Positions 51,006 through 59,719 of a stretch of DNA of 64,000 nucleotides are shown piece by piece (positions within the stretch are counted from its first letter, which is position 1; every line of letters begins with the position of its first letter). Both the position numbers and the translations under genes were made by a program. The notes beneath the pieces are model-generated. The model saw only the letters and a program-made list of their open reading frames with translations, searched no databases and was not told where the DNA came from. Source of the DNA: Pseudomonadota bacterium (GTDB lineage Bacteria > Pseudomonadota > Alphaproteobacteria > Rhizobiales > Xanthobacteraceae); NCBI GenBank assembly GCA_023422775.1, contig JAFAGM010000091.1, forward strand, positions 62,001 through 126,000, read 5' to 3'.

Positions 51006-51845
51006 GTGCCAACGACCGGCAACTATTTCCATCTTCATCTGGTTTCCGACTCGACCGGCGAGACGCTGATCACGGTGGCACGCGCGGTCGCTGCGCAATA
51101 CGCCAACGTGACGGCGGTGGAGCATGTCTATCCGCTGGTGCGCAGCCAGAAGCAGCTCGATCGCGTGCTCGCCGAGATCGAGGAGGCGCCGGGCATCGTG
51201 CTCTTCACGCTGCTGGAAAAGGATCTGGTCGGCCGGCTGGAGACCAAGTGCAGGGAGATCAACATCCCGAGCCTTTCGATCATCGGCCCGGTGATGCAAA
51301 TGTTCGAGGCCTATCTCGGCGCGGCCACGACGGGGCGCGTCGGCGCCCAGCACGTTCTGAATGCGGAATATTTCAAGCGTATCGACGCGCTGAACTACAC
51401 CATGATGCATGATGACGGTCAGCACGTCGAAGGCCTGGAAGATGCCGACGTGGTCCTGGTCGGTGTCTCCCGCACATCGAAGACGCCGACCTCGATCTAT
51501 CTGGCCAACCGCGGCGTCCGCACCGCGAACGTGCCGCTGGTGCCGGGCATTCCGCTGCCGCACCAATTGGAGACTTTAAAAAAGCCGCTGGTCGTCAGCC
51601 TGCATGCGACGCCGGAGCGGCTGATCCAGGTGCGCCAGAACCGTTTGCTGAGCATGGGCTCCGATACCGGCAATGATGACTACATCGATCGCCAGGCGGT
51701 GGCCGATGAAGTGGCCCATGCGCGCAGGCTGAGTGCCAAATTCAGTTGGGCGCAGCTCGACGTAACGCGTCGTTCGATCGAGGAAACCGCAGCAGCCGTG
51801 CTGAAACTGTTCTCCGACCGCCAGCGCCAGCGGCTTCCAGAATGA
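51006..51845 (+). CDS. pyruvate,phosphate dikinase regulatory protein (bifunctional kinase/pyrophosphorylase)
   Basis: This 279-aa protein of the PPSR/DUF299 family phosphorylates and dephosphorylates a Thr of pyruvate phosphate dikinase or PEP synthase, using ADP and phosphate. FHLHLVSDSTGETL opens the protein and the P-loop-like DVVLVGVSRTSKTPTSIYLANRG is near residue 150. The GTG at 51006 is favoured: ccacagggg lies 6 bases upstream and the family N terminus begins there. A frame open back to TTG 50961 would extend into the candidate origin. Its Caulobacter homologue is the first gene right of oriC. Confidence 0.92.
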   Translation: MPTTGNYFHLHLVSDSTGETLITVARAVAAQYANVTAVEHVYPLVRSQKQLDRVLAEIEEAPGIVLFTLLEKDLVGRLETKCREINIPSLSIIGPVMQMFEAYLGAATTGRVGAQHVLNAEYFKRIDALNYTMMHDDGQHVEGLEDADVVLVGVSRTSKTPTSIYLANRGVRTANVPLVPGIPLPHQLETLKKPLVVSLHATPERLIQVRQNRLLSMGSDTGNDDYIDRQAVADEVAHARRLSAKFSWAQLDVTRRSIEETAAAVLKLFSDRQRQRLPE

Positions 51846-51855
51846 TGAATTCGCG

Positions 51856-52464
51856 ATGACTCTCTGGCGTGGAAAACATCCGTTGATTCTGGCCTCGAAG
51901 AGTAGCGCTCGGCAGGCGCTGCTGGCCAATGCGGCGATTCCGTTCGATGCGATGCCTGCCGATATCGATGAGCGCGCGTTGCAAAAAAGCTCCGGCCTTT
52001 CGTCGCCGGGCGAGATCGCAGGGCTGCTGGCGCGCGAGAAGGCGCTGTTCGTGTCATCGAACAATCCCGGACGTTACGTCGTCGGCGCCGATCAGACGCT
52101 GGCGCTCGGAACAAGATTGTTCAGCAAGCCGGCCGGGCGCGTGCAGGCTGCGGATCAGTTGCGGCTGCTGGCCGGCGGGACGCATGAACTGCACTCCGCA
52201 ATTGCCGCTGCACGCGACGGCAAGATTCTGTTTGCCGAGGTCAGCGTCGCCCGAATGACGATGCGCCATTTGAGCGAAAGCAAGATCGAGGCCTATCTGG
52301 ATGAGGCAGGGGAGGCGGTCACGACCAGCGTCGGTGCCTACCAGCTAGAGGGTCTCGGGGTGCATTTGTTCGAACGCATCGAGGGCGACCATTTCACCAT
52401 TTTGGGGTTACCGCTGTTGCCGCTGCTTGCATTCCTGCGGGAGCAGGGGCTACTCGGTGTCTGA
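51856..52464 (+). CDS. maf: Maf-like nucleoside triphosphate pyrophosphatase
   Basis: This 202-aa house-cleaning enzyme hydrolyses non-canonical or modified NTPs. ILASKSSARQALLANAAIPFDAMPADIDE is the family's substrate-binding opening, VVGADQTLALG holds the catalytic Asp, and AGEAVTTSVGAYQLEGLGVHLFERIEGDHFTILGLPLLPLLAFL is the C-terminal signature. It begins 10 bases after PPSR. In Caulobacter and many relatives aroE follows maf, but here coaE follows directly. Confidence 0.92.
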   Translation: MTLWRGKHPLILASKSSARQALLANAAIPFDAMPADIDERALQKSSGLSSPGEIAGLLAREKALFVSSNNPGRYVVGADQTLALGTRLFSKPAGRVQAADQLRLLAGGTHELHSAIAAARDGKILFAEVSVARMTMRHLSESKIEAYLDEAGEAVTTSVGAYQLEGLGVHLFERIEGDHFTILGLPLLPLLAFLREQGLLGV

Positions 52465-52478
52465 AACGATGTGCAAAA

Positions 52479-52506
52479 AAAATGCTAGTTCCAAAATGCT
52501 AGTTCT
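52479..52506 (+). repeat. 14-bp tandem duplication covering the coaE start codon
   Basis: AAAATGCTAGTTC-C/T occurs twice, beginning at 52479 and 52493. The second copy supplies the coaE ATG (52496). The first copy's ATG (52482) is in another frame and stops at the TAG 52500-52502, inside the coaE start region. Confidence 0.75.
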
Positions 52507-53095
52507 TGGTCTCACCGGTTCGATCGGCATGGGCAAGTCCACGACGGGGAAACTGTTCGTGGAGGCGGGCGTGCCGCTCTATGACGCCGATGCGGAGGTC
52601 CACAAGCTTTACGAGGGAGCGGCGGCCCCTGCGATCGAGGCGGCCTTTCCCGGTACGACGTCGAATGGGAAGGTGGATCGGCAAAAGCTCAGCGAGCGCG
52701 TGGTGCACGATCCGGCTGCGATGAAGCAGCTCGAGCAGATCGTGCATCCCATGCTCTGCGCCGGCCGGCAAAAATTCTTCGAGGATGCCGAACGCGCCGG
52801 TATCCCCGTCGTCGTGGTCGACGTTCCCTTGCTGTATGAAACCGGGGGCGAAAAGCGCGTCGACGCGGTGGTGGTGGTGACGACGTCGCCGGAACTGCAG
52901 CGGGAGCGCGTGCTGGCGCGCGGCACCATGGATGCCGCGAAACTCGATTCCATCATTGCGCGGCAGACACCCGACGCCGAAAAGCGCGAGCGAGCCGATT
53001 TCGTCGTGGATACCTCGCACGGGCTCGACCCGGTGCGTGCGCAAATCAAGGACATCCTGGCCAAGGTCGTTAAGATGCCGCAGCGGCGGACCTGA
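52496..53095 (+). CDS. coaE: dephospho-CoA kinase
   Basis: This 199-aa P-loop kinase catalyses the last step of CoA synthesis. Walker A is GSIGMGKS (residues 8-15), followed by PLYDADAEVHKLYEG, DVPLLYETGGEKRVDAVVVVTTSPELQRERVLARG and RADFVVDTSHGLDPVRAQI. ATG 52496 gives the exact family N terminus MLVLGLTGSIG. In-frame starts at 52427 and 52469 would add 9-23 residues and overlap maf. The start codon lies in the second copy of a 14-bp tandem duplication, and the ribosome-binding site is poor. dnaQ follows after 30 bases. Confidence 0.94.
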   Translation: MLVLGLTGSIGMGKSTTGKLFVEAGVPLYDADAEVHKLYEGAAAPAIEAAFPGTTSNGKVDRQKLSERVVHDPAAMKQLEQIVHPMLCAGRQKFFEDAERAGIPVVVVDVPLLYETGGEKRVDAVVVVTTSPELQRERVLARGTMDAAKLDSIIARQTPDAEKRERADFVVDTSHGLDPVRAQIKDILAKVVKMPQRRT

Positions 53096-53125
53096 TTCGC
53101 CGAACATCCGGGCCACCTGAATTCC

Positions 53126-53827
53126 ATGCGCGAAATCGTTCTCGATACCGAAACCACCGGCCTCGATCCGCTGCGCGGCGACCGGCTCGTCGAAATCGGC
53201 TGCATCGAGATATTCAACCGCATGCCGACCGGGCAGACCTTTCACCGCTACATCAATCCCGAGCGCGACATGCCGGCGGAAGCGTTTGCCGTGCACGGCC
53301 TGTCCAGCGAATTTCTCGCCAGCAAGCCGCTGTTCACGGAAGTGGTCGAGGAGTTCCTGGAATTCATCGGCGACGCGCCGCTCGTGATTCACAACGCCTC
53401 GTTCGACGTCGGCTTCATCAATGCCGAGCTCGACCGGGTCAGGCGGCAGCCGATCCTGCGCGAGCGACTGGTCGATACGCTGCTGCTGGCCCGTCGCAAG
53501 CATCCGGGCGTGTCAAACCGGCTGGACGATCTCTGCTCGCGCTATTCGATCGACAATTCCCGCCGTACCAAGCACGGCGCGCTGCTCGACGCCGAATTGC
53601 TCGCCGAGGTCTATATCGACCTGATCGGGGCTAGGCAGTCGCAACTGATCCTGGCTTCGGAAATCCGCACCGAGCAGAGCGGCGGAATTGGCGAAACGGC
53701 GCGCCGGCAGCGGGAAGTGCCGCTGGCCGCCCGGGTCACCGACGACGACCGCGCGGCGCATCGCGCCTTCATCGCCACGTTGGGCGACAAGCCGATCTGG
53801 AACGATTTTCTGCCGGCCGCGAGCTAG
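53126..53827 (+). CDS. dnaQ: DNA polymerase III subunit epsilon (proofreading exonuclease)
   Basis: This 233-aa DEDDh 3'-5' exonuclease has ExoI DTETTGLDP (Asp7, Glu9), ExoII VIHNASFDVGFINAEL and ExoIII KHGALLDAELLAEVYIDL. A C-terminal tail, which in the family binds the polymerase alpha subunit, follows a Gly/Arg linker. It begins 30 bases after coaE in the same unit. The order coaE-dnaQ-secB is conserved in alphaproteobacteria, with secB on the opposite strand. Confidence 0.95.
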   Translation: MREIVLDTETTGLDPLRGDRLVEIGCIEIFNRMPTGQTFHRYINPERDMPAEAFAVHGLSSEFLASKPLFTEVVEEFLEFIGDAPLVIHNASFDVGFINAELDRVRRQPILRERLVDTLLLARRKHPGVSNRLDDLCSRYSIDNSRRTKHGALLDAELLAEVYIDLIGARQSQLILASEIRTEQSGGIGETARRQREVPLAARVTDDDRAAHRAFIATLGDKPIWNDFLPAAS

Positions 53828-53972
53828 GGGCGGGTGATTTCAGGTCGGGCCGTGACAGCAGAACATCTCGTGCCCCTGAAACAAGCGGGGTGAATCCTGC
53901 AAACCCAGCCCCACGCTACTTTGCATGGGGTTGTTTTCGGGATTTTGTGTCTGAGCCCGGCCTTCGGCTGCT

Positions 53973-54461
53973 TCAGCTCGGCTTTGCGCCCGAAGCGGCC
54001 TGCGCCGCAGCCTGCCGTTCCATGTTCTGGCGGTACAGGCCGACGAAATCGACGGGGTCCAGCATCAAAGGCGGGAAGCCACCGTCGCGCACCGCCGTCG
54101 CGATGATTTCGCGCGCGAACGGGAACAGCAGCCGTGGGCACTCGATCATGACAAGCGGATGCAGGTTCTCCTGCGGCACATTGACGATCCGGAACACGCC
54201 GGCATAGGCGAGTTCGAAGCTGAACATCAGCTTGCCGGCGTTCTCGGCCTTGCCCTCGATGGAGAGGGTCACTTCGAACTCGTTTTCCGCGAGATTATTG
54301 GCGGAAACGTTGATCTGGATGTTGATATTCGGCTGCTGCTGTTGCGGCGCCAGGGAGGAGGGGGCGTTCGGGTTCTCGAACGACAGGTCCTTGGTGTACT
54401 GCGCCAGAACGTTGAGCTGGGGAGGGGCCTGCTCGGGAGGCGCGCCGTTGCCGTTGGTCAT
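53973..54461 (-). CDS. secB: protein-export chaperone SecB
   Basis: This 162-aa tetrameric chaperone delivers unfolded preproteins to SecA. Sequence blocks PQLNVLAQYTKDLSFENPNAP, INVSANNLAENEFEVTLSIEGKAEN, FSFELAYAGVFRIVNVPQENLHPLVMIECPRLLFPFAREIIATAVRDGGFPPLMLDPVDFVGLYRQNM are diagnostic. The Gln-rich stretch APQQQQPNINIQ and the Ala-rich tail are usual in Bradyrhizobium-type SecB. It is convergent with dnaQ, the usual arrangement beside the origin-proximal cluster. Confidence 0.95.
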   Translation of the reverse strand: MTNGNGAPPEQAPPQLNVLAQYTKDLSFENPNAPSSLAPQQQQPNINIQINVSANNLAENEFEVTLSIEGKAENAGKLMFSFELAYAGVFRIVNVPQENLHPLVMIECPRLLFPFAREIIATAVRDGGFPPLMLDPVDFVGLYRQNMERQAAAQAASGAKPS

Positions 54462-54911
54462 GAAACTCTCTCCTGAAGCTTGGCGGGCGCAGCCCGGATT
54501 TCGTCTGAATTCGCTCGATGGACGGAAAAGCCTTTTCCGGGCGAGTGGCTATCATAGCCCCGCCTCGTTCCACAAGGATGACGGGGGGTTGCGCCGTACC
54601 GGAGCGGCGCCGAAATGAGGCCGATATGCCCCAATATCGCCCCGCCAGACGCTCCAAGCTTACTCTAAATTATTGAAGATGCGTGATTTCCGGACAGGAT
54701 CGGGTTTCCCCTCGCGCCCGAAACGCGCTACAATTCACCCGCGCCAAAACGCGCCATTGGCCGGGCGCAGTTTCATGCCTACATGCTGAGGACTCAAATC
54801 GGTGATGTAATCTCTACCGTTCTCAGAGAAATCTCATAAGGGAGCTTCTCGCCAGGGAACGCGCGACCGTCGGGCCCGTTGCCGGCGTTAGAACCAGAAA
54901 GCGAATACGAC
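54462..54911. other. secB-timA intergenic region, no gene recognised
   Basis: The 450 bases between the divergent secB and Tim44-type genes contain short frames only. An fxsA-like gene, often near secB in relatives, is not found. Promoters for both neighbours are expected here, but none is clear enough to mark. Confidence 0.5.
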
Positions 54912-55619
54912 GTGGATATTTACACCATCATCTTCCTGGCGCTGGCGGTCTTCATTTTCCTGCGCCTGCGCAGCGTCCTCGGACAGCGCACCGGAAGCGA
55001 ACGGCCGCCCTATGATCGCGCCGCGCCGAACGTTTTGCAGCGTACGCAGGACAATAACAACGTCGTTCCGATGCCCGGTACGGTGATCGACCAGACGCCG
55101 CTGGCGCCGACCGCCGATGTCACGCCGCAGGCCGACCGCTGGAAAGACATTGCCGAGCCGGGCACGCCGCTCGCGGCCGGCCTTGATGGCATTGCCGCCC
55201 AGGACTCTTCGTTCGACCCCCGGCATTTCCTCTCAGGCGCCCGCAGCGCCTACGAGATGATCGTGCTCGCCTTCGCCAATGGCGACCGCCGCGCGCTGAA
55301 GGATCTGTTGTCGAGCGAGGTCTACGAGAGCTTCGAGGCCGTGATCAAGGATCGCGAGAAGCACGACCAGAAAACCGAAACGCGGTTTGTTTCGATCGAC
55401 AAGGCTGAACTCGTGAGTGCGGAAGCCCGCGACCGCGCGGCGCAGCTTACGGTTCGGTTCGTGTCGCAGATGATCTCGGTCACTCGCGACAAGGCCGGCA
55501 CCATTGTCGATGGCAACCCGGATAAGGTCGCCGATATCACCGATGTCTGGACATTCGCCCGCGACACGAGTTCCCGCGATCCGAACTGGAAGCTGGTTGG
55601 CACCGGAAGCGCCGCCTGA
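54912..55619 (+). CDS. Tim44/TimA family inner-membrane adaptor protein
   Basis: This 235-aa protein has an N-terminal anchor (VDIYTIIFLALAVFIFLRLRSVLG), a Pro-rich linker and a C-terminal Tim44 domain (FLSGARSAYEMIVLAFANGDRRALKDLLSSEVYESFEAVI). In Caulobacter a TimA homologue is a membrane protein, and mitochondrial Tim44 tethers the import motor. The bacterial role is unsettled. GTG 54912 is chosen because family members begin with this anchor. The mltA gene follows immediately and smr after it, an operon conserved in this order. Confidence 0.87.
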   Translation: MDIYTIIFLALAVFIFLRLRSVLGQRTGSERPPYDRAAPNVLQRTQDNNNVVPMPGTVIDQTPLAPTADVTPQADRWKDIAEPGTPLAAGLDGIAAQDSSFDPRHFLSGARSAYEMIVLAFANGDRRALKDLLSSEVYESFEAVIKDREKHDQKTETRFVSIDKAELVSAEARDRAAQLTVRFVSQMISVTRDKAGTIVDGNPDKVADITDVWTFARDTSSRDPNWKLVGTGSAA

Positions 55620-55650
55620 GACGCGAAGCCCTGGAAGGCTCGCGTTTGGC

Positions 55651-57144
55651 GTGATCGCTCTCGCGTTGTCGATTGCGCCGCTGGATGCTTCGGCGCGCCA
55701 GTTGCGCTCGCACAAGCACCCATCGCCGGCGCCTGTCGTCCGTCACCTCCCGTACCCCGATCTCGAATTGCCGCTTCAGATCAACGGCGGCCAATATGCG
55801 CCGGTCGCCTGGGCCGACATCGCCGGCTGGAGCGAGGACGATCACCTCGCCGCCTACAACGCGTTTCGCGTGAGCTGCAAGCCGATCGCGGCTCAAACCA
55901 GGCCGCCCGCCGATTCGAAGGCGCTCGGCACGTCGCTGCGTGATCCCTGCCTCATCGCCAGGGGCCTCGAGCTGACCGACGGTGCCAAAGCGAGGGCATT
56001 TTTCGAGCTGAGCTTTCTTCCCTTGCGCATCTCGCGGCTCGGCGAGGGCGAGGGGTTCGTCACCGGCTACTACGAGCCGATCATCGACGGCTCGCTCGAG
56101 CAGAACGAGGTTTACAATGTGCCGGTCTATCGCCGGCCTTCGAACCTGTTCGTCCGCGGCACCAGGCAAAGCTCGGCAGGGCTTCCCAACAAGGGCCAGG
56201 TGTTTCGCAAGATCGGCCGCCGCAAGCTGGTGCCCTATTACGATCGGGGCGAAATCGAGGACGGCGCGATCGAAGGCCGCGGCCTGGAGATCTGCTGGCT
56301 GAGGGAGCAGACCGATCTCCTGTTCGCGCAGATCCAGGGCTCGGCCCGCGTCCTTCTCCCGGATGGTTCGACGATTCGGATCAATTACGATGCGCATAAC
56401 GGCTATCCCTATACGCCGGTCGGCCGCATCCTGATCGAACGCAACATCATCCCCAGGGATCAGATGTCGATGCAGAAGATCCGGGAATGGATGGAGCAGA
56501 ACCCGGAGGGCGCCAACGAGCTGCGGCGGCAGAACAAGTCCTACGTCTTCTTCCGCGAAGTGCAGCTTTCCGACAAGGACGAGGCGGTCGGCGCGCAGGG
56601 CGTGCCGCTGACGCCGGGGCGCTCGATCGCCGTCGACAAGGCGTTGCATGTCTACGGCACGCCGTTCTTCATCGAGGGCGAACTGCCGATCGAATCCGCC
56701 CGGTCGAAGACGCCGTTCCGGAGGTTGATGATCGGGCAGGATACCGGCTCCGCGATCGTGGGACCTGCGCGCGCCGATCTCTATTTCGGGGCCGGCGCGG
56801 AGGCGGGCAGGGTTTCCGGTCGGATCCGCCACAATGCGCGGTTCGTCATGCTGGTGCCGAAGAGCCTCGATCCGACCGCGCGCGGCCGCAAGCTGCCGGT
56901 GCCGGATGAACGGCCGTCGGAGAAGATCGCAAGACTGTTTCCGCAGACCAATGCGATGAAGGATCCGGGCAGGGAATCCAGCCGCGCCGTGAAACTACCG
57001 GACACGGCCGGGCCTTCGCAAACCGCCGCCATCCAGGCCGAGGCCACAAAGGCGGTACCGCTGCCTGAACCACGGCCTGCCATCGCGCCGGTCTCGACAA
57101 AGCCCCAGCCGCGCCATCTCCGCCGCCATCGCTACTACAGATGA
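55651..57144 (+). CDS. mltA: membrane-bound lytic murein transglycosylase A (MltA domain)
   Basis: This protein of about 497 aa cleaves peptidoglycan to 1,6-anhydromuropeptides. A short signal sequence (VIALALSIAPLDASA) precedes the MltA double-psi barrel (FVTGYYEPIIDGSLEQ, GEIEDGAIEGRGLEICWL, DLLFAQIQGSARVLLPDGSTIRINYDAHNGYPYTPVGR). The 3D domain follows (GTPFFIEGEL, MIGQDTGSAIVGPARADLYFG, which includes the catalytic Asp region), and then a Pro-rich tail. No lipobox Cys is visible. The start is uncertain: GTG 55651 fits the signal peptide, and the frame is open to 55504 within timA. It overlaps smr by four bases. Confidence 0.88.
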   Translation: MIALALSIAPLDASARQLRSHKHPSPAPVVRHLPYPDLELPLQINGGQYAPVAWADIAGWSEDDHLAAYNAFRVSCKPIAAQTRPPADSKALGTSLRDPCLIARGLELTDGAKARAFFELSFLPLRISRLGEGEGFVTGYYEPIIDGSLEQNEVYNVPVYRRPSNLFVRGTRQSSAGLPNKGQVFRKIGRRKLVPYYDRGEIEDGAIEGRGLEICWLREQTDLLFAQIQGSARVLLPDGSTIRINYDAHNGYPYTPVGRILIERNIIPRDQMSMQKIREWMEQNPEGANELRRQNKSYVFFREVQLSDKDEAVGAQGVPLTPGRSIAVDKALHVYGTPFFIEGELPIESARSKTPFRRLMIGQDTGSAIVGPARADLYFGAGAEAGRVSGRIRHNARFVMLVPKSLDPTARGRKLPVPDERPSEKIARLFPQTNAMKDPGRESSRAVKLPDTAGPSQTAAIQAEATKAVPLPEPRPAIAPVSTKPQPRHLRRHRYYR

Positions 57145-57740
57145 AGCGACGGAGTTCGATCCCCGAATTGCCGCTGCCGCCGCGGCGCAAGCGCGGGCTG
57201 AGCGAAGAGGAGCGCGCGCTGTGGGAGAGCGTGGCCAAGCAGGTCAAGCCGCTGCGCAAGCGGCATCGCGCGAAGCCGCCGGCAGCTTCCGCAACGACTG
57301 AACCGAGTGCCACACCGAAAGCCGCTGCTTTGCCAAAGCACGCAGCAAGGCACGCAGCGCCGCCGCGGATCGTTGTCACGCCGAAGCCGGAGCCGCCGCC
57401 GCTGGCGCCGATCGGGCGTCGCGAGCGCTCGCATCTGTCACGCGGCCGGAAGGAGATCGATGCCCGGCTGGACCTGCACGGCATGACGCAGACGAGGGCG
57501 CACCGCGCGCTGTTCGGTTTCCTCCAGCGCGCCCACCATGACGGGCTGACCTTCGTGCTCGTCATCACCGGCAAGGGCAAGATCGGCTCCGGGTCCGAAC
57601 GCGGCGTGCTTCGGCGTCAGGTGCCGCAATGGCTGGGACTGCCGGAATTCCGCTCGCTGGTGGTCGGCTTCGAGGAAGCCCATATCGGTCACGGCGGCGA
57701 GGGCGCCTTGTACGTCCGGATGCGGCGGGCCCGCTTCTAG
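57141..57740 (+). CDS. Smr/MutS family protein
   Basis: This 199-aa protein has a basic, Pro/Ala-rich N-terminal half and a C-terminal Smr domain: LSRGRKEIDARLDLHGMTQTRAHRALFGFL with the LDLHGM motif, then VITGKGKIGSGSERGVLRRQVPQWL with the TGxG motif. Smr domains are nucleases with DNA-nicking or RNA-cleaving activity; there is no MutS part here. ATGA overlap with mltA implies coupled translation. The timA-mltA-smr order is a recurrent origin-proximal operon in alphaproteobacteria. The biological role is unknown. Confidence 0.9.
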   Translation: MKRRSSIPELPLPPRRKRGLSEEERALWESVAKQVKPLRKRHRAKPPAASATTEPSATPKAAALPKHAARHAAPPRIVVTPKPEPPPLAPIGRRERSHLSRGRKEIDARLDLHGMTQTRAHRALFGFLQRAHHDGLTFVLVITGKGKIGSGSERGVLRRQVPQWLGLPEFRSLVVGFEEAHIGHGGEGALYVRMRRARF

Positions 57741-57756
57741 AAGGGGCGCAGCTCCG

Positions 57757-59058
57757 CTACAGGATAAACCGGCTCAGGTCGGCGTTTTTGGCGAGGTCGC
57801 CGACGTGCTTCTGCACGTAGTCGGCATCGACCTTGATGGTTTCGCCGTGGCGGTCCGGCGCGGCAAAGGAGATGTCGTCGAGCACGCGCTCCATCACGGT
57901 CTGCAGCCGCCGCGCGCCGATATTCTCCACCGTCGAATTGACGGCGACCGCGACATCGGCCAGCGCGTCGATGGCGCCGTCGGTGATGTCGAGCGTCACG
58001 CCTTCGGTCTGCATCAGCGCGACATACTGCTTGATCAGCGACGCCTCCGGCTCGGTCAGGATGCGGCGCATGTCGTCGCGGGTCAGCGCTTCCAGCTCGA
58101 CACGGATCGGCAGGCGCCCCTGCAGTTCCGGCAGCAGGTCCGACGGCTTTGCGATATGGAATGCGCCGGAGGCGATGAACAGGATGTGGTCGGTCTTGAC
58201 CGCGCCGTGCTTGGTCGAGACCGTGGTGCCTTCGATCAGGGGCAGCAGATCGCGCTGCACGCCTTCGCGCGAGACGTCGCCGCCGCTGCGGCCATCGCGC
58301 ACGCAGATCTTGTCGATCTCGTCGAGGAACACGATGCCGTTGTTCTCGACCGCGTTGATGGCTTCCAGCACAAGCTGATCGCTGTCCAGCAGCTTGTCGG
58401 ATTCCTCGTTGACGAGGATCTCGTGCGAGCCTTCGACGGTCAGGCGGCGGGTCTTGGTTCGTCCACCCATCTTTCCGAAGATATCGCCGATCGAGATGGC
58501 GCCCATCTGCGCGCCGGGCATGCCCGGAATTTCGAACATCGGCATGCCGCCGGACGATTGCGTCTCGACCTCGATTTCCTTGTCGTTGAGCTCGCCGGCG
58601 CGCAGCTTTTTGCGGAAGGAATCGCGGGTGGCGGGACTCGACGCCGGACCGACCAGCGCGTCCAGCACGCGTTCTTCGGCGGCCTGCTGCGCGCGGGCCT
58701 GCACGTCCTTGCGCTTGCGCTCGCGGACCTGCACGATCGCGACCTCGACGAGGTCCCGGATGATCTGCTCGACGTCGCGGCCGACATAGCCGACTTCGGT
58801 GAATTTTGTGGCTTCGACCTTGATGAAGGGCGCGCCGGCAAGCTTCGCCAGCCGCCGCGCGATCTCGGTCTTGCCGACGCCGGTCGGCCCGATCATCAGG
58901 ATGTTCTTCGGCAGCACCTCTTCGCGCAAGCTGCCGGTGAGCTGCAGCCGCCGCCAGCGGTTGCGCAGCGCGATCGATACCGCGCGCTTGGCGTCGGACT
59001 GCCCGACGATGAAGCGGTCGAGTTCGGAAACGATTTCACGGGGAGAAAAGTCGGTCAT
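57757..59058 (-). CDS. hslU: ATP-dependent protease ATPase subunit HslU
   Basis: This 433-aa AAA+ unfoldase feeds the HslV protease. The N-terminal SPREIVSELDRFIVGQ is typical; Walker A GPTGVGKT is at 57-64, the pore loop EVGYVGRDVE follows at about 90, then the intermediate domain and Walker B GIVFLDEID with the arginine finger region further on. The C terminus LSRFIL inserts between HslV subunits. It is the last gene of an operon that starts with hslV and has a GNAT and a DUF2585 gene in between. Confidence 0.97.
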   Translation of the reverse strand: MTDFSPREIVSELDRFIVGQSDAKRAVSIALRNRWRRLQLTGSLREEVLPKNILMIGPTGVGKTEIARRLAKLAGAPFIKVEATKFTEVGYVGRDVEQIIRDLVEVAIVQVRERKRKDVQARAQQAAEERVLDALVGPASSPATRDSFRKKLRAGELNDKEIEVETQSSGGMPMFEIPGMPGAQMGAISIGDIFGKMGGRTKTRRLTVEGSHEILVNEESDKLLDSDQLVLEAINAVENNGIVFLDEIDKICVRDGRSGGDVSREGVQRDLLPLIEGTTVSTKHGAVKTDHILFIASGAFHIAKPSDLLPELQGRLPIRVELEALTRDDMRRILTEPEASLIKQYVALMQTEGVTLDITDGAIDALADVAVAVNSTVENIGARRLQTVMERVLDDISFAAPDRHGETIKVDADYVQKHVGDLAKNADLSRFIL

Positions 59059-59110
59059 CTGTTCTAGCTAGGGTTCAAATGTCGTGAGAGCAAGGCGCAA
59101 TGCGAAGGCT

Positions 59111-59719
59111 CTAGATGATCGGAGGTCCGCCTTGCCAAACTTTAATGGCCTCGAACGGGTGAATCAGCATGATGATGTTGAGCGTCAGATTGTCGCGAAT
59201 GTGAAGCAACATTACGAGTTCGAACAGCAGCGCCAGCGTCACAGTGACGGCAACCGGGAGCCATTTCGCCAGCAGGAAGCCGCCGATCATGGCAAAGGTA
59301 TCCGAGATCGAATTGACGATGGTATCGCCGAAATAATCCAGCGAGATCGTGCCGGCACGGTAGCGGTCGATGATGAAGTTTGAATTCTCGACCAGTTCCC
59401 AGCCGCCTTCGACCAGCATGGCGAGGATCAGGCGACCCTGCCAGGCGAGGCGAGGGAACGCGAGAAATGCGGCGCCGTAGAACAGGAAGCCGTGCAGGAT
59501 GTGCGACAGCGTGTACCAGTCGGCGATGTGCTGCGAGTTCTCCGAGCTGAGAACTGTGCCGTGCCACAGTTTCACATAACCGCAGGCGCAGATCGGCAGG
59601 CGGCCCATGGCGTACAGGATCGCAGCCTGGAGCATCAGGATGCCGGCCCCGATCAGCATCCAGTGCAAGTTTGTGACACCGGCGGTCGGGGATTTGCCGG
59701 CGACGTCTTCGGCAGTCAT
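59111..59719 (-). CDS. DUF2585 family membrane protein
   Basis: This 202-aa protein has about five hydrophobic helices (LHWMLIGAGILMLQAAILYAMG, HILHGFLFYGAAFLAF, LILAMLVEGGWELVENS, TFAMIGGFLLAKWLPVAVTVTLALLFEL) and conserved polar motifs CACGYVKLWHG, SQHIADWYTLSHILHG and GDTIVNSISDT. The pattern of His, Asp and Trp in or near membranes suggests a catalytic or metal-binding membrane enzyme, but no function is established. It overlaps the GNAT gene by four bases and precedes hslU by 52, inside the hslVU operon. Confidence 0.85.
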   Translation of the reverse strand: MTAEDVAGKSPTAGVTNLHWMLIGAGILMLQAAILYAMGRLPICACGYVKLWHGTVLSSENSQHIADWYTLSHILHGFLFYGAAFLAFPRLAWQGRLILAMLVEGGWELVENSNFIIDRYRAGTISLDYFGDTIVNSISDTFAMIGGFLLAKWLPVAVTVTLALLFELVMLLHIRDNLTLNIIMLIHPFEAIKVWQGGPPII

